Source: Pricia antarctica (GTDB taxonomy: Bacteria > Bacteroidota > Bacteroidia > Flavobacteriales > Flavobacteriaceae). Taken from it: a DNA stretch of 64,000 nucleotides. Made by a program: the position numbers and the translations under genes. The notes under the pieces were generated by a model that worked only from the letters and a program-made list of their open reading frames with translations, was not told where the DNA came from and ran no database searches. Positions 9,410 through 18,893 of this stretch are shown in pieces; positions within the stretch are counted from its first letter, which is position 1, and the number at the start of each line of letters is the position of its first letter. Location: NCBI RefSeq assembly GCF_900101815.1, contig NZ_FNAO01000002.1, positions 372,001-436,000 on the forward strand, written 5' to 3'.

Positions 9410-10540
9410 ATGAATATTTGTATAACCATAAACTCTCTTGTAGATGGTGGTGCTGAAAAGCAAAGTTTGTTACTGGCGAAAGCTTTGCAGTCGCATTATG
9501 CCGTAGCTTTGATTATACTCAACCCAGAGCCAATTTATGCACCTCATCATAAGATTATCGAAGAAGAAAATATAAATCATGTATTCCTTTCCAAGAATCC
9601 GGTCAAAAAATACTTTGAATTTATAAGTTTCATCAAAAAGAATAAAATTGATGTCATTTTTTCTTTTCTGCCAGCAGATACTCTTTGGGCAGCCATTTGT
9701 GGCAAAATTACCGGCGTGCCCTATGTTTTCGGAGGAATAAGAAATAGTCATATTACTCGGCCGAAATTTGCGGCACTGAGATTTGCCAATAACTATCTCC
9801 TTAACTATACGATAGCCAACAATTTTGCGGCCTATGCTTCTTCAATTAAATTTGGATTTAGAAACAAAGTATTTGTCATTGCAAACGGAATAGAAATCAG
9901 ACCTATTCTCCAAAGAGATAAAACAGATTCGAAAATAATTACCATCATAAGTGTGGGTAGATTAGTAAAACAAAAGAGATATGATACTGCGCTTAAGACC
10001 ATTTTCGAATTGAAGAATTCTTTAGATAAAAATTTTCGTTTGCACTATCGAATTGTGGGTTCAGGTCCAGAGGAAGATGAAATTCTAGCAGATATTGAAA
10101 AGTTTAAGTTGCAAAATGAGGCTCAAATTATTAAGAATCCTCCAAATGTTTATGAGCTTTTAGAATCATCTGATATATATCTATGTACTTCTAGCTTTGA
10201 AGGGATTTCCAATTCGATAATGGAAGCCATGAATTGTGCTTTGCCTGTGGTCGCTACCGATGCCGGGGATAATTCAAGATTGGTCATCAACGAGAAAAAC
10301 GGGTTTATTGCAAAAATTGAGGATTATAAGACCTTGGCCGCTCATTTAGGTAATCTAGTTAAATCGCTATCAATGCGAGAGCAAATGGGCTTGGAAGGTT
10401 ATAATCATCTGATGCAAAATTTTGGGTACGAGGCTTTCCAAAAAAAATATTTGGGTCTTTTAGATAAGATAACTGAAATTCAAATAAAGGATGGTGAACT
10501 CCAAACTCAAACACAATATAGTAACAAGACAGATGCTTAG
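9410..10540 (+). CDS. GT4-type glycosyltransferase
   Basis: A 376-residue GT-B enzyme. The N-terminus INSLVDGGAEKQSLLLAKAL is the glycine-rich acceptor-side loop typical of GT4. The C-terminal half has VGRLVKQKRYD and the donor-site signature SSFEGISNSIMEAMNCALPV, with the E-x7-E pair expected for retaining GT4 transferases. ATG start; the next glycosyltransferase begins 32 bp after its stop. The exact sugar cannot be read from sequence. Confidence 0.88.
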   Translation: MNICITINSLVDGGAEKQSLLLAKALQSHYAVALIILNPEPIYAPHHKIIEEENINHVFLSKNPVKKYFEFISFIKKNKIDVIFSFLPADTLWAAICGKITGVPYVFGGIRNSHITRPKFAALRFANNYLLNYTIANNFAAYASSIKFGFRNKVFVIANGIEIRPILQRDKTDSKIITIISVGRLVKQKRYDTALKTIFELKNSLDKNFRLHYRIVGSGPEEDEILADIEKFKLQNEAQIIKNPPNVYELLESSDIYLCTSSFEGISNSIMEAMNCALPVVATDAGDNSRLVINEKNGFIAKIEDYKTLAAHLGNLVKSLSMREQMGLEGYNHLMQNFGYEAFQKKYLGLLDKITEIQIKDGELQTQTQYSNKTDA

Positions 10541-10572
10541 GCAGCCATTCGATTTAAACTAAATATCAGTCG

Positions 10573-11673
10573 ATGAAAATACTATTGCTTATTGATAGCC
10601 TTGTTTCTGGAGGAATGGAGAGAAGAATGGTAGAGTTAGTAAAAGGCTTTCGAGAATATCCTCACATACAATTGCGCGTGGTCGTATTTTCCGATAAAAT
10701 TCATTATAAAGAGATTTTCGATTTGGATGTTACCGTCACGATTTTAAAAAGAGTTCCTAAGCAGAATCCGATGATATTCTATAAACTTTACAAATTGTGC
10801 AAGCAGTGGCAGCCCGACTTAATCCATAGCTGGGGAACCATGTCAGCAATTATCGCTGTCCCTACTTCGGTATTTCTTGGTGTTAAACTTATTAATGGAT
10901 TTGTTGTAAATGCATTGGATAACATGAAGTTTTTTGATGAAAATTTACTACGAGCAAGACTCACCTTTCCGTTTTCAAAGGTGGTCGTGGGAAATTCGAT
11001 GGCAGGGCTCAAAGCCTACAATGTTTCTGAAAAAAAGGGGATATGTATTTATAATGGATTCAATAACGAACGAATAGCGGCGTTGGAAGACAAGTCTCTG
11101 ATTAAGAAAAAGTTCAATATTCAAACTAAAAAAATAGTAGGAATGGTTGCTCGTTTTACTGATAGTAAAGATTATGAAACCTTTATAAAGGCAGGTTTGA
11201 TAGTGCTGAATCAAGAAAAAAATATCACCTTAGTTGCTATAGGTCATGGAGAAAACTTAGCCAAATGTAAGGAGATGGTTCCATCTAATTTTGTTGACAA
11301 TTTTGTATTTACAGGGGAGCAGAAAGATGTGGAATCTATTGTTAATACTTTTGATATAGGCGTCTTAGCTACAAATACTAAAATTCATGGCGAAGGTATA
11401 TCTAACGCCATCCTTGAATATATGGCCTTGGGTAAACCTGTAATTGCGACTACTGGTGGCGGAACCAACGAAATAGTTGACCACGGTAAAACAGGGTTTT
11501 TAATTCCGGAGGAATCGCCTGAAGTTTTGGCGAATCGGTTGATTTATTTATTGAATAATACCGATGAGGCAATTCAAATGGGAATTGTAGGAAAACAACG
11601 TATAAAGGCAATGTTCAGCATAGAAAAAATGACAAGTGCATATTATGATTTATATCAAAGCCTAAAAGGCTAA
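10573..11673 (+). CDS. GT4-type glycosyltransferase
   Basis: A 366-residue GT-B protein. The glycine-rich N-terminal loop (LIDSLVSGGMERRMVELV) and the donor-site motif (HGEGISNAILEYMALGKPVI, followed by GGTNEIV) define a GT4 enzyme. ATG start 32 bp after the previous glycosyltransferase, so the two are probably one transcript. Substrate unknown; assembly of the exopolysaccharide repeat unit is inferred from context. Confidence 0.88.
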   Translation: MKILLLIDSLVSGGMERRMVELVKGFREYPHIQLRVVVFSDKIHYKEIFDLDVTVTILKRVPKQNPMIFYKLYKLCKQWQPDLIHSWGTMSAIIAVPTSVFLGVKLINGFVVNALDNMKFFDENLLRARLTFPFSKVVVGNSMAGLKAYNVSEKKGICIYNGFNNERIAALEDKSLIKKKFNIQTKKIVGMVARFTDSKDYETFIKAGLIVLNQEKNITLVAIGHGENLAKCKEMVPSNFVDNFVFTGEQKDVESIVNTFDIGVLATNTKIHGEGISNAILEYMALGKPVIATTGGGTNEIVDHGKTGFLIPEESPEVLANRLIYLLNNTDEAIQMGIVGKQRIKAMFSIEKMTSAYYDLYQSLKG

Positions 11674-11833
11674 ATATAAGTCGTTCGCAATCAGATTATA
11701 ACTTACCGTAATCGAATAAATCCTGTTTTGACGGAATAAACGCCTCAAAAAACCGCAAGCAACCGTATATTAGTCATCTATTACTACCTCTCCGATAATA
11801 TAGCTAAGAAAGTAGGCTGGGCTAATTTTAGCA

Positions 11834-12946
11834 ATGGAAAAAAAGAAAAATATAGCTTTTTTTGGAATAAAATATTTCCCTCCGGTCGGTGGTACAAGCC
11901 GTGTGGCCGAAAACCTAATTCGTCATTTGAAGAATAATTATAACATTACTTTATATTGTTATAAAAACGAGCTGGCTAAGAACCATATCAAAGGTGTTAA
12001 AACTATTGAATTTCCTAAATTAAGTTTGGGTAGTTTTGGCGTGTTCCTCTACTTTTTTATATGCTATTGTCACATACGGTTAAGAGGCAATTATGATATT
12101 ATTCATGCCCATAAAATTGATAGTTTTTTTTTCCTAGAGGGATTGTCCAAAAAAGCGAAAGTCATTGCTACCGCGCATGGTGTGCCTTATAAAGATGGTG
12201 TTTGGGGTGGTGTAGCCAAATCATTCTTTAAGGCGAACGAAATGCGTTTTTTGAAATTCAAAGGAATAAAAACAGCTATCTCGGAGCCATTATGTGACTT
12301 CTATAAAGACAAATATAATGTTGACGTAAAGTACATTCCAAATGGAATAACGCTTATAGAACATAAGACCAAAACTGAAATAGTGCGTTTTTGGCCAGAA
12401 AATGTTCCTAGTGATAGTCCTTTTGTACTCTTTGCAGGTCGAAGAATAATGCGTATCAAGGGTCTTCATACGATGCTGAAGGCTTATAAAAAAATAGATT
12501 ACAAAGGCCACATTTTCGTTGCGGGCGATTTGGATTTTAGTCCATCTTACATCAAAGAGGTAAAATCCCTTAGCAAAGGATTGAACATTCATTTTTTAGG
12601 TTATGTAAATTCTTTGCCTACTTTGCTCGAATTGGTAAATAAAAGCGAATACTTTGTTTTTCCTTCCGAAATAGAAGGTATGTCTATGATGTTGTTGGAA
12701 GTAGCCAGTACCGGAACACCCATTTTAGCCAGTGATATACCAGCAAACACCAAGATTTTTACAAAAAGTGATCTACTCTTTTTTAAAAATAGGAATGTTG
12801 ATGACCTCGCCGAGAAACTGTTGTGGATTGAGAACAATAAATTAGCGTTCAAAATATTCGGCGAACGGGCAAGAACCAAAGTGGCCACAAAATATACTTG
12901 GGATAAAATAACTCATGAATACATTGCTCTTTATGAATCAGCTTAA
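11834..12946 (+). CDS. GT4-type glycosyltransferase
   Basis: A 370-residue GT-B enzyme. N-terminal FFGIKYFPPVGGTSRVAENL is the acceptor-side loop; VLFAGRRIMRIKGLHTMLKA opens the second Rossmann domain; FPSEIEGMSMMLLEVASTGT is the donor-binding segment. ATG start. A 160 bp gap separates it from the previous gene, so it may have its own promoter. It is the last biosynthetic plus-strand gene before the lyase region. Confidence 0.87.
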   Translation: MEKKKNIAFFGIKYFPPVGGTSRVAENLIRHLKNNYNITLYCYKNELAKNHIKGVKTIEFPKLSLGSFGVFLYFFICYCHIRLRGNYDIIHAHKIDSFFFLEGLSKKAKVIATAHGVPYKDGVWGGVAKSFFKANEMRFLKFKGIKTAISEPLCDFYKDKYNVDVKYIPNGITLIEHKTKTEIVRFWPENVPSDSPFVLFAGRRIMRIKGLHTMLKAYKKIDYKGHIFVAGDLDFSPSYIKEVKSLSKGLNIHFLGYVNSLPTLLELVNKSEYFVFPSEIEGMSMMLLEVASTGTPILASDIPANTKIFTKSDLLFFKNRNVDDLAEKLLWIENNKLAFKIFGERARTKVATKYTWDKITHEYIALYESA

Positions 12947-13228
12947 AATATGAAATTCTCCATAATATAATCCTAAAGTTATTTACCACCTACCAGCAAT
13001 ATACTGGTCTTCGTTAGTTAAACAGAATTCCAACCGCTTCTGCATAAAATCGAACCTCATTGTCTATATTTGATAGATGATATAAACATATCGGCATTAA
13101 CAATCAAAACGACCTCCGTCCCAGAAATTCTAGCGCTGTGCGTATTGTCTTGTAGAGGAAAATCGACGGCCGAGATTCTTATTGATGAATCTATAGATAC
13201 TATACCGGACCAGATTTATGCAATTTCA

Positions 13229-13723
13229 GATTGTAATACCGATGGTGAAACGACCCATGCACCCGGCTTAATGGTATGGTGCTCCGATATTAACTTGCTT
13301 GAATGCCTATTTAGACGATGAAGGAGTGTCGAATTTAACGGGGTCGAATTATATATCGATTCGGAATGTTATGAGAAACAAGTATCCAATAGTGGAGAGC
13401 CCTAAATCTCAATTCAAACACGACAACTCCAGAAGCAAGGAACCTGGTACTCAGGGGAATTTGACATTCGGTCTGACTTACGAACCGCACCCTCGGTCGT
13501 TCGTCACGCCAAAGGTGAGGAAGAGTGGTTTGGCAGGAGCAATACGTTCAGCGAGGCCTATATAATTGACCGAAACAACTAGTGGCTTTTCTTTCAAGTG
13601 CATCCCGGAATTGAAAGCGAAGCACCTCAAACGGAACTAACCATAATAAATGATGGTCAGTTTAAGGGTTATGCTGCTGGTTTTAATTATGTATCCATTT
13701 CATCGAAAAATAACAACATTTAG
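13229..13723 (+). pseudogene. Decayed third copy of the heparin-lyase-like polysaccharide lyase
   Basis: Translation in one constant frame aligns with the C-terminal lyase domain of the two intact neighbours: CNTDGE...GLMVWCSD, then IDSECYEKQVS, GEFDIRSDLRTAP, RHAKGEEEWFG, DRNN-stop-WLFFQVHPG and INDGQFKGYAAG. The frame is broken by TGA at 13319-13321, TAA at 13403-13405 and TAG at 13580-13582, and ends at TAG 13721-13723 before the region matching the last third of the intact lyases. No PKD domain or signal peptide is recognisable upstream. The frame is preserved while stops accumulate, so point-mutation decay plus truncation is likely. Confidence 0.8.
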
Positions 13724-13772
13724 TCGTTATAGGCGTTAGAATTAAAAATTAATTCGTCCTAAACTTTATTCT

Positions 13773-15359
13773 TTGAACGACTTACATGTGTCTTATAATA
13801 AAATTCTTATGCTTTTATTTGTAGCTTTAGCTGTATTTTATTCTTGCACTGCAGATGAAGACCTCCACCTTGACTCGTTAAATCAGAATAGCACAGAAAA
13901 ACTAAATATAATCAATAAAGAATCTTCTGGAACTTCATCTTCCGATTCGCCACCTTCAAATCAAACAGATACCACCACGGTCTCCCACAAACCAAGTACT
14001 GATCCCATCGCGGTCGTTTCACCTTCAAGCGGGTTTTCTCCCCTTGAGGTAACTCTTACTGTTGGTAACTTGGTAGTAAGTAAAACATTTACAAAATATG
14101 AATGGAAATTCAAAGATGGCACTAAGGTATCGTCGGCCAAAGCCGTACATACTTTTAAAGAAGTCGGAGAACATAAAGTTGAATTAACAGCTACCGATGA
14201 AGAAGGTCAGGTCGTAACCGATTCTGTAACAGTCACTGTACTAGAACCCGAAAATGAGTTTCCCGTTGCGGTAGCTTCGGCTACTACACTTATAGGGGAT
14301 GCACCTTTAAAGGTGGACTTTACAGGTGGCAATTCATCGGATGACACGGGAAATGTAGACTATTTTTGGGATTTCCAAGATGGCTCTTCATCGAACCAAG
14401 CCAACCCTTCACATACTTTTAACGACCCTGGTGTTTATAACATATGGCTCACAATTATAGATGAAGAGGGGCTAAAAGATAGGGTCTCACTTACAATAAG
14501 CGTCAATCAAGTAAATATAGGCAATATAGCTTGCGGCACAGGTGGTGGTATGGCTGGCGATACCGGTCAAAAAGTCTGGTGCTGGAATTCAGTTACCATA
14601 CCTGACTACTCTAACACAAAGGGCGTAGGTTTTAGTAATGGAGAACTAAAGGTCGATTCGGAATGCTATGAAAAACAGGTAAGTATAGAAGGAAACCGAT
14701 TAAAATTCCGCGTGAACCCTATAGGACCTAAGGTTGGCAGTTGGTGTTCGGAAGATTTTAACATGCGTGCCGAAATACGTACCGCACCATGGAACGTTCG
14801 CCACACAAAAGGAACCGAAGAATGGTTCGGTTGGACCTATACTTTTGGAAACGATTATAGTATTGACCGGAACAACCAATGGCTTTTTTTTCAGGTTCAT
14901 AATGGGGTAGTTGGTCAATCTCCTCATGTCGAATTAATGGTGGTCAAGGACGGTCAGTTCAACGGGCATAGCGCCGGTGAGATTTTTGTGGTAAACAATG
15001 CTACGGGAGGATCGAAATATAACCCAACAGGTATTACCCCGAGAGCGGGGAATGCATTAGATGTAGTTGTACATACTATTTGGGGCGATGGGTCCAATGG
15101 CAAGTTTCAGGTTTGGATAAACGGGCAGAAAGTACATGACAAACAGGAGGCAACGGTCTATGCCTCCCATCCTTGGGCTGGAAACGCAAAATGGGGAATC
15201 TATAAATGGCCTTGGAGGAACGAATCGAGCGTTCGGGAATCCTTGGAGCAAGGACTCAAACCTTTGGAGACATACATGGGGACGTTACGTATTATAACGA
15301 GACAACCTGGAGAACCCGATTACGGGAAGGACTCCTATTCGGAGGTCGCGCCGGATTGA
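13773..15359 (+). CDS. PKD-domain lipoprotein with heparin-lyase-like polysaccharide lyase domain
   Basis: Up to 528 residues. A hydrophobic signal segment (ILMLLFVALAVFYSC) ends in a cysteine suited to lipidation, so an outer-membrane or surface lipoprotein is expected. Two PKD domains (about residues 76-158 and 164-246; WKFKDGTKV, HTFKEVGEH; WDFQDGSSS, HTFNDPGVY) precede a C-terminal domain (about 250-528) resembling the heparin lyase I / PF14099 beta-jelly-roll family (RTAPWNVRHTKGTEEWFGW, WLFFQVHNG, ASHPWAGNAKWGIYKWPW). Such lyases cut uronic-acid polysaccharides by beta-elimination. No ATG lies at the expected start: TTG 13773 or GTG 13788 both work. Likely role: trimming, releasing or degrading the locally made polymer or a similar glycan (inference). 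Confidence 0.82.
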   Translation: MNDLHVSYNKILMLLFVALAVFYSCTADEDLHLDSLNQNSTEKLNIINKESSGTSSSDSPPSNQTDTTTVSHKPSTDPIAVVSPSSGFSPLEVTLTVGNLVVSKTFTKYEWKFKDGTKVSSAKAVHTFKEVGEHKVELTATDEEGQVVTDSVTVTVLEPENEFPVAVASATTLIGDAPLKVDFTGGNSSDDTGNVDYFWDFQDGSSSNQANPSHTFNDPGVYNIWLTIIDEEGLKDRVSLTISVNQVNIGNIACGTGGGMAGDTGQKVWCWNSVTIPDYSNTKGVGFSNGELKVDSECYEKQVSIEGNRLKFRVNPIGPKVGSWCSEDFNMRAEIRTAPWNVRHTKGTEEWFGWTYTFGNDYSIDRNNQWLFFQVHNGVVGQSPHVELMVVKDGQFNGHSAGEIFVVNNATGGSKYNPTGITPRAGNALDVVVHTIWGDGSNGKFQVWINGQKVHDKQEATVYASHPWAGNAKWGIYKWPWRNESSVRESLEQGLKPLETYMGTLRIITRQPGEPDYGKDSYSEVAPD

Positions 15360-15434
15360 AGTAGATAATTAGCTGAATCAGATTAAAGATAAAGAACTCA
15401 AGGGTCGTTTCGCTAACATTTCCTATTTTCTAGA

Positions 15435-15650
15435 CTATCTACCTTCTTTAAAGACAAATTTCGCATTTAGAAGATAGCAAATGAAAATGTAAATCACCGA
15501 AGATATTAGGTTTGCCAAATTTACTTCTATGCTCGCTATCTCCACACAAAACATTAGTAGAATAAGGCTTATAAAGTAGCAGAGGACTCCAACCGATAGA
15601 AATAAAAATAGCTGACGAAATAGCGGGTTTGTTAATTTAAATTTTGATAT
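15435..15650 (-). pseudogene. Truncated duplicate of the GtrA-like gene
   Basis: This stretch matches the 5' half of the intact GtrA-like gene at 18450-18851 over about 215 bp (shared blocks include CAAATTTCGCATTTA, CTTATAAAGTAGCAGA and CCAACCGATAGAAATAAAAA). The start codon has become ATA (at 15648-15650) and the 3' half is missing. It sits behind the first lyase gene just as the intact copy sits behind the second, which shows a duplicated lyase-GtrA segment. Confidence 0.8.
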
Positions 15651-16650
15651 CTATTTTTATTCTTTAGATCCACAAATGCGATTGTGAAAAAAAATAGATT
15701 CAAGAATAGCAATATGGTAATGAAATTTCAATCTCTACAAGTCTGTAAAAAAAGACACAGACATTGATATAAAAATGTAATAGAACATTGTAATCGCAAC
15801 AATTAATTCCCTGTTTTTTATCTAATATTTGGATGAGCTTACATTTTTTCAATAACTCTACTTTTGGAAATTATTTCATTTAATTTAGGTCAAAGAGTAA
15901 ATAATTTTCCTTCGTCCAAAAAATTCGTTTTCGCAATGAGGTGCACAGATAGAAACGGTGAAAAGCCCATAAAAAGTACTTTTTTTGAGAAACCAACCTC
16001 ACAGGGGGTGTAAGGCAAATTTCCGTTTTTTAGAAAAAACCTGTCCCGTATTTCCCCTAACCTCCTCCCGAGGGAGGGAAAATGAAGTCCCAATTAAATA
16101 GTAATACCGTTAATATATAAGTCGTTTCCCTCCCTGAAAACGAGGGTTAGGGAAGGGACAATTCTTGGGAGATGACTAATCCACGATCCGATTACGGAAA
16201 TTTGTTGTACCCAATCACAAACCTCCGTCTGGAAGCTTTGTGGATATTCAAAATCCCTTCTTTACTTCACTTGCAAATTATAAAAAATGTCTCCAGAGGA
16301 TTATCAGAAATGAACAATTTATCCTTCAAAAGAAACTGGCGCAATATTGAATGAGCCACCTCATTCTAAGTAGCGGAGATTTACACCATCAATGATTAAA
16401 CTTTGACTACTTTAAAATATGGGAAATAGAGGCAAATCATCATACTACATGTTAGTAAATTTGAAATAAAACAGAAGTGTAGCTAATGTAAAAACATTCC
16501 TAAAAGCCTGAATCGTTAAAAAAAAAGGTATTTCATCGATCTTTATTGCATTTCGTCGTCTACCATTGAACTTGGACTTACATTCGCCAAAATTATTTTT
16601 TAACTACTTGGACACATCTATGTGGACAAACAACATCTAATTAAAATATT
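15651..16650. other. Gene-poor region between the two lyase genes
   Basis: About 1 kb, AT-rich and without a supported gene. It contains the long imperfect inverted repeat at 16042-16160. A 60-codon ORF at 16172-16354 and a minus-strand ORF at 15890-16093 match nothing I know and overlap or abut the repeat. The last 150 bp presumably carry the promoter of the second lyase gene. Confidence 0.5.
16042..16160. repeat. Long imperfect inverted repeat
   Basis: The left arm (16042-16082: TGTCCC, TTTCCCCTAACC, GGGAGGGAAAA) and the right arm (16125-16160: TTTCCCTCCC, GAGGGTTAGGGAAGGGACA) are reverse complements with a few mismatches and small gaps, separated by about 42 AT-rich bases. It could be a miniature mobile element end pair, a REP-like element or the edge of a lost insertion. 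Confidence 0.6.
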
Positions 16651-18366
16651 ATGAATTTACGTTCCCCCAACTCGTTGCTGTATTTCCTATGCTTTATCGC
16701 CATCTCACTTCTGTTAAATATTTCTTGTAATAACGACATGGATATGGCCAGTGACGCGGTTCTAAACGAACAGGCAACTTATGCTACGGCTAAATCAAAC
16801 CTCGAACTCAAAACTACTGTTTTTCCGGTTACCCAAGATGCATATCTTCAAAGTGGCAGAGGACATAACAAGTCAATCGTTCGGTTAGAGGAAAACAGTA
16901 GAAAAGGCTATCTAATGTTTGATTTGAGCAAAATTGACAACCTAAGTGGCAAGATTACCTCCGCTCGCTTAGAATTTATTATCGATAGTGACCCTGGATA
17001 TGGAAGGATTGAAGTATTCGAAGGGGATTCGAATAATTGGAAAGAAAATAGCTTGTCAAACAATTCAGCACCCAATATCGAAAATCAATTAGGTTCGGTA
17101 CAACAAGTATTTCCACTCTACAAAAAAGTTAGGATTGATTTGAATGCGGACAAATTGCTTCCTGAATTGAACACGCTCATTTTAAGACATAGCAATGGGA
17201 ACGATTTGGCGTTCGCCTCCAAAGAAAATGCAAAACTAAGTGGAAGCCAACTGGTAGTAACCTACAGTGTGACTACAGGTTCAGGCTCATCAAACACGGG
17301 AACGAACAAGGCTCCTAATGCCGTAGCAACGGCAAGTACCCTTACCGGGAAAGCACCCTTACAGGTGGATTTCACCGGGAGCAATTCGTCGGACGATAAG
17401 GGGGTCGTAGGCCATTCCTGGGATTTCCAGGGCGGTTCCTCCTCCTCGGCGAACACGACCCATACATTCGACAACCCAGGTATCTATGATGTTACCCTAA
17501 CGGTTACGGATGCTGAGGGCCTAATAGCTGTCTCGAAGGGCTTGAAAATCACCGTGAACGAAGCGATCGGGGGCAATACCCCCTGCAACACCGACGGCGG
17601 AAGGGCGGGGGAAACAGGATTAAAGTTATGGTGTGTCGATGGTATGGAAAATCCGCTTTCCGGTTCGTTCGCCAACGGAGACCTAAAAGTGGACAAAGAT
17701 GGGTCGAACTCCACGATTCCGAAAGAAAACGGGCGGATAAAATTTAATGTGACCCCGGATGGGTCCGGGAACAAGAGGGCCGAGATCAGGACTGCCCCCT
17801 GGAACGTCAAACACACCTTGGGAACCGAGGAATGGTTCGGCTGGAGCTATACATTTGGCAACGATTATGTAATCGACCAAAATAGCCAATGGAAGTTCTT
17901 CCAGGTGCATAACGGGGTCGTTGGCGAATCTCCCCAGATTGGTCTGGAAATAATAAATAAAAACCAATTTGGCGGACATGGCGCCGGCGAAATCTATGTC
18001 ACCAACTCCACTACATCCCAAAATTACAATGCAACGGGAATCACTCCAAGAGCGGGGCAAACACTGGACATAGTCGTTCATGCCATTTGGCACAATGCGG
18101 CCAATGGGCTTTTGCAGGTTTGGATAAACGGCACCAAGGTATATGACAAACAGGTATCGACCGTATTTGCCTCCCATCCTTGGGCCGGCAACGCGAAATG
18201 GGGCATCTACAAATGGCCTTGGTCAAGTCAGTCCAACGTTCAGAAGTCCGTCAATCAGGGAATAAGGGGCCTTACGACATACATGGGCAATTTAAAGATA
18301 ATAACGAAAAGACCTGGAGACCCCGATTATGGTTCAAACTCTTACTCAAGGGTTGTGCCGGATTAA
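16651..18366 (+). CDS. Lipoprotein with DNRLRE/CBM96-like, PKD and heparin-lyase-like domains
   Basis: 571 residues from an ATG. The signal peptide ends at LLLNISC (Cys26), giving a lipoprotein. Residues about 55-205 (FPVTQDAYLQSGRGHNKS, RKGYLMFDLSKI, SARLEFII) resemble the DNRLRE/CBM96-type module that binds glycans. One PKD domain follows (about 225-305; SWDFQGGSS, HTFDNPGIYDVTLTV). The C-terminal lyase domain (about 310-571) closely matches the first lyase (RTAPWNVKHTLGTEEWFGW, ASHPWAGNAKWGIYKWPW). The second half is visibly richer in GC than the first, which suggests domain shuffling or gene conversion. Expected at the cell surface, acting on uronic-acid polysaccharide. Confidence 0.83.
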   Translation: MNLRSPNSLLYFLCFIAISLLLNISCNNDMDMASDAVLNEQATYATAKSNLELKTTVFPVTQDAYLQSGRGHNKSIVRLEENSRKGYLMFDLSKIDNLSGKITSARLEFIIDSDPGYGRIEVFEGDSNNWKENSLSNNSAPNIENQLGSVQQVFPLYKKVRIDLNADKLLPELNTLILRHSNGNDLAFASKENAKLSGSQLVVTYSVTTGSGSSNTGTNKAPNAVATASTLTGKAPLQVDFTGSNSSDDKGVVGHSWDFQGGSSSSANTTHTFDNPGIYDVTLTVTDAEGLIAVSKGLKITVNEAIGGNTPCNTDGGRAGETGLKLWCVDGMENPLSGSFANGDLKVDKDGSNSTIPKENGRIKFNVTPDGSGNKRAEIRTAPWNVKHTLGTEEWFGWSYTFGNDYVIDQNSQWKFFQVHNGVVGESPQIGLEIINKNQFGGHGAGEIYVTNSTTSQNYNATGITPRAGQTLDIVVHAIWHNAANGLLQVWINGTKVYDKQVSTVFASHPWAGNAKWGIYKWPWSSQSNVQKSVNQGIRGLTTYMGNLKIITKRPGDPDYGSNSYSRVVPD

Positions 18367-18449
18367 ATTTGAAGATTAGCTGAATTGGGCTAAAGAACTA
18401 TGGAAATCGGTTTCCAAAACTTGATTTGCATAGTCTATCCGTGAGCAGA

Positions 18450-18851
18450 TCATTGAAGAAAAACAAACCTTTTTCTGAAAACAAAATTAAATACGGCGAT
18501 ACTAATGGTGACCACTGTTTTGGATATTACATACCAAATAGCCAAGTATTCGGTCATTAGAAACATAAGTAAGACGTTTAAAAGGAATCCGAAAAATGAA
18601 ACGACGAAAAATGCTAAAATTTCTTTTTTTTGAGAGTATCTACCTCCTTTAAACACAAATTTCGCATTTAATAGATAGCAAATAAAAATGACAATCACTG
18701 AAGATATGGCGTTCGCCAAGTTTACATCTATGTTCGCCACTTCTACCAAGAACATTAATAGAATGATGCTTATAAAGTAGCAGACCACCCCAACCGATAG
18801 AAATAAAAATATTTGACGAAATAACGGATTTGTCAATTCATATTTTGACAT
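18450..18851 (-). CDS. GtrA-like membrane protein
   Basis: 133 residues with four hydrophobic helices, the layout of the GtrA family, which helps move lipid-linked sugars (bactoprenol-phosphate sugars) across the inner membrane. It lies 42 bp behind a GT2 dolichyl-phosphate-mannose-synthase-like gene that would make such a donor; the pairing is classic for this family. Last gene of the minus-strand operon. A truncated duplicate lies at 15435-15650. Confidence 0.83.
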   Translation of the reverse strand: MSKYELTNPLFRQIFLFLSVGVVCYFISIILLMFLVEVANIDVNLANAISSVIVIFICYLLNAKFVFKGGRYSQKKEILAFFVVSFFGFLLNVLLMFLMTEYLAIWYVISKTVVTISIAVFNFVFRKRFVFLQ

Positions 18852-18893
18852 CTTTTTTTGATTTTAAAGTGATTTCTACCGGTGTATTTTTGA

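Noticed and set aside
16172-16354. Short ORF (60 codons) between lyase genes
   Set aside because: No similarity to a known family and it lies just beyond the inverted repeat in non-coding-looking DNA.
17484-18177. Overlapping minus-strand ORFs in the second lyase gene
   Set aside because: Shadow frames of the GC-rich lyase domain, without motif or plausible start context.
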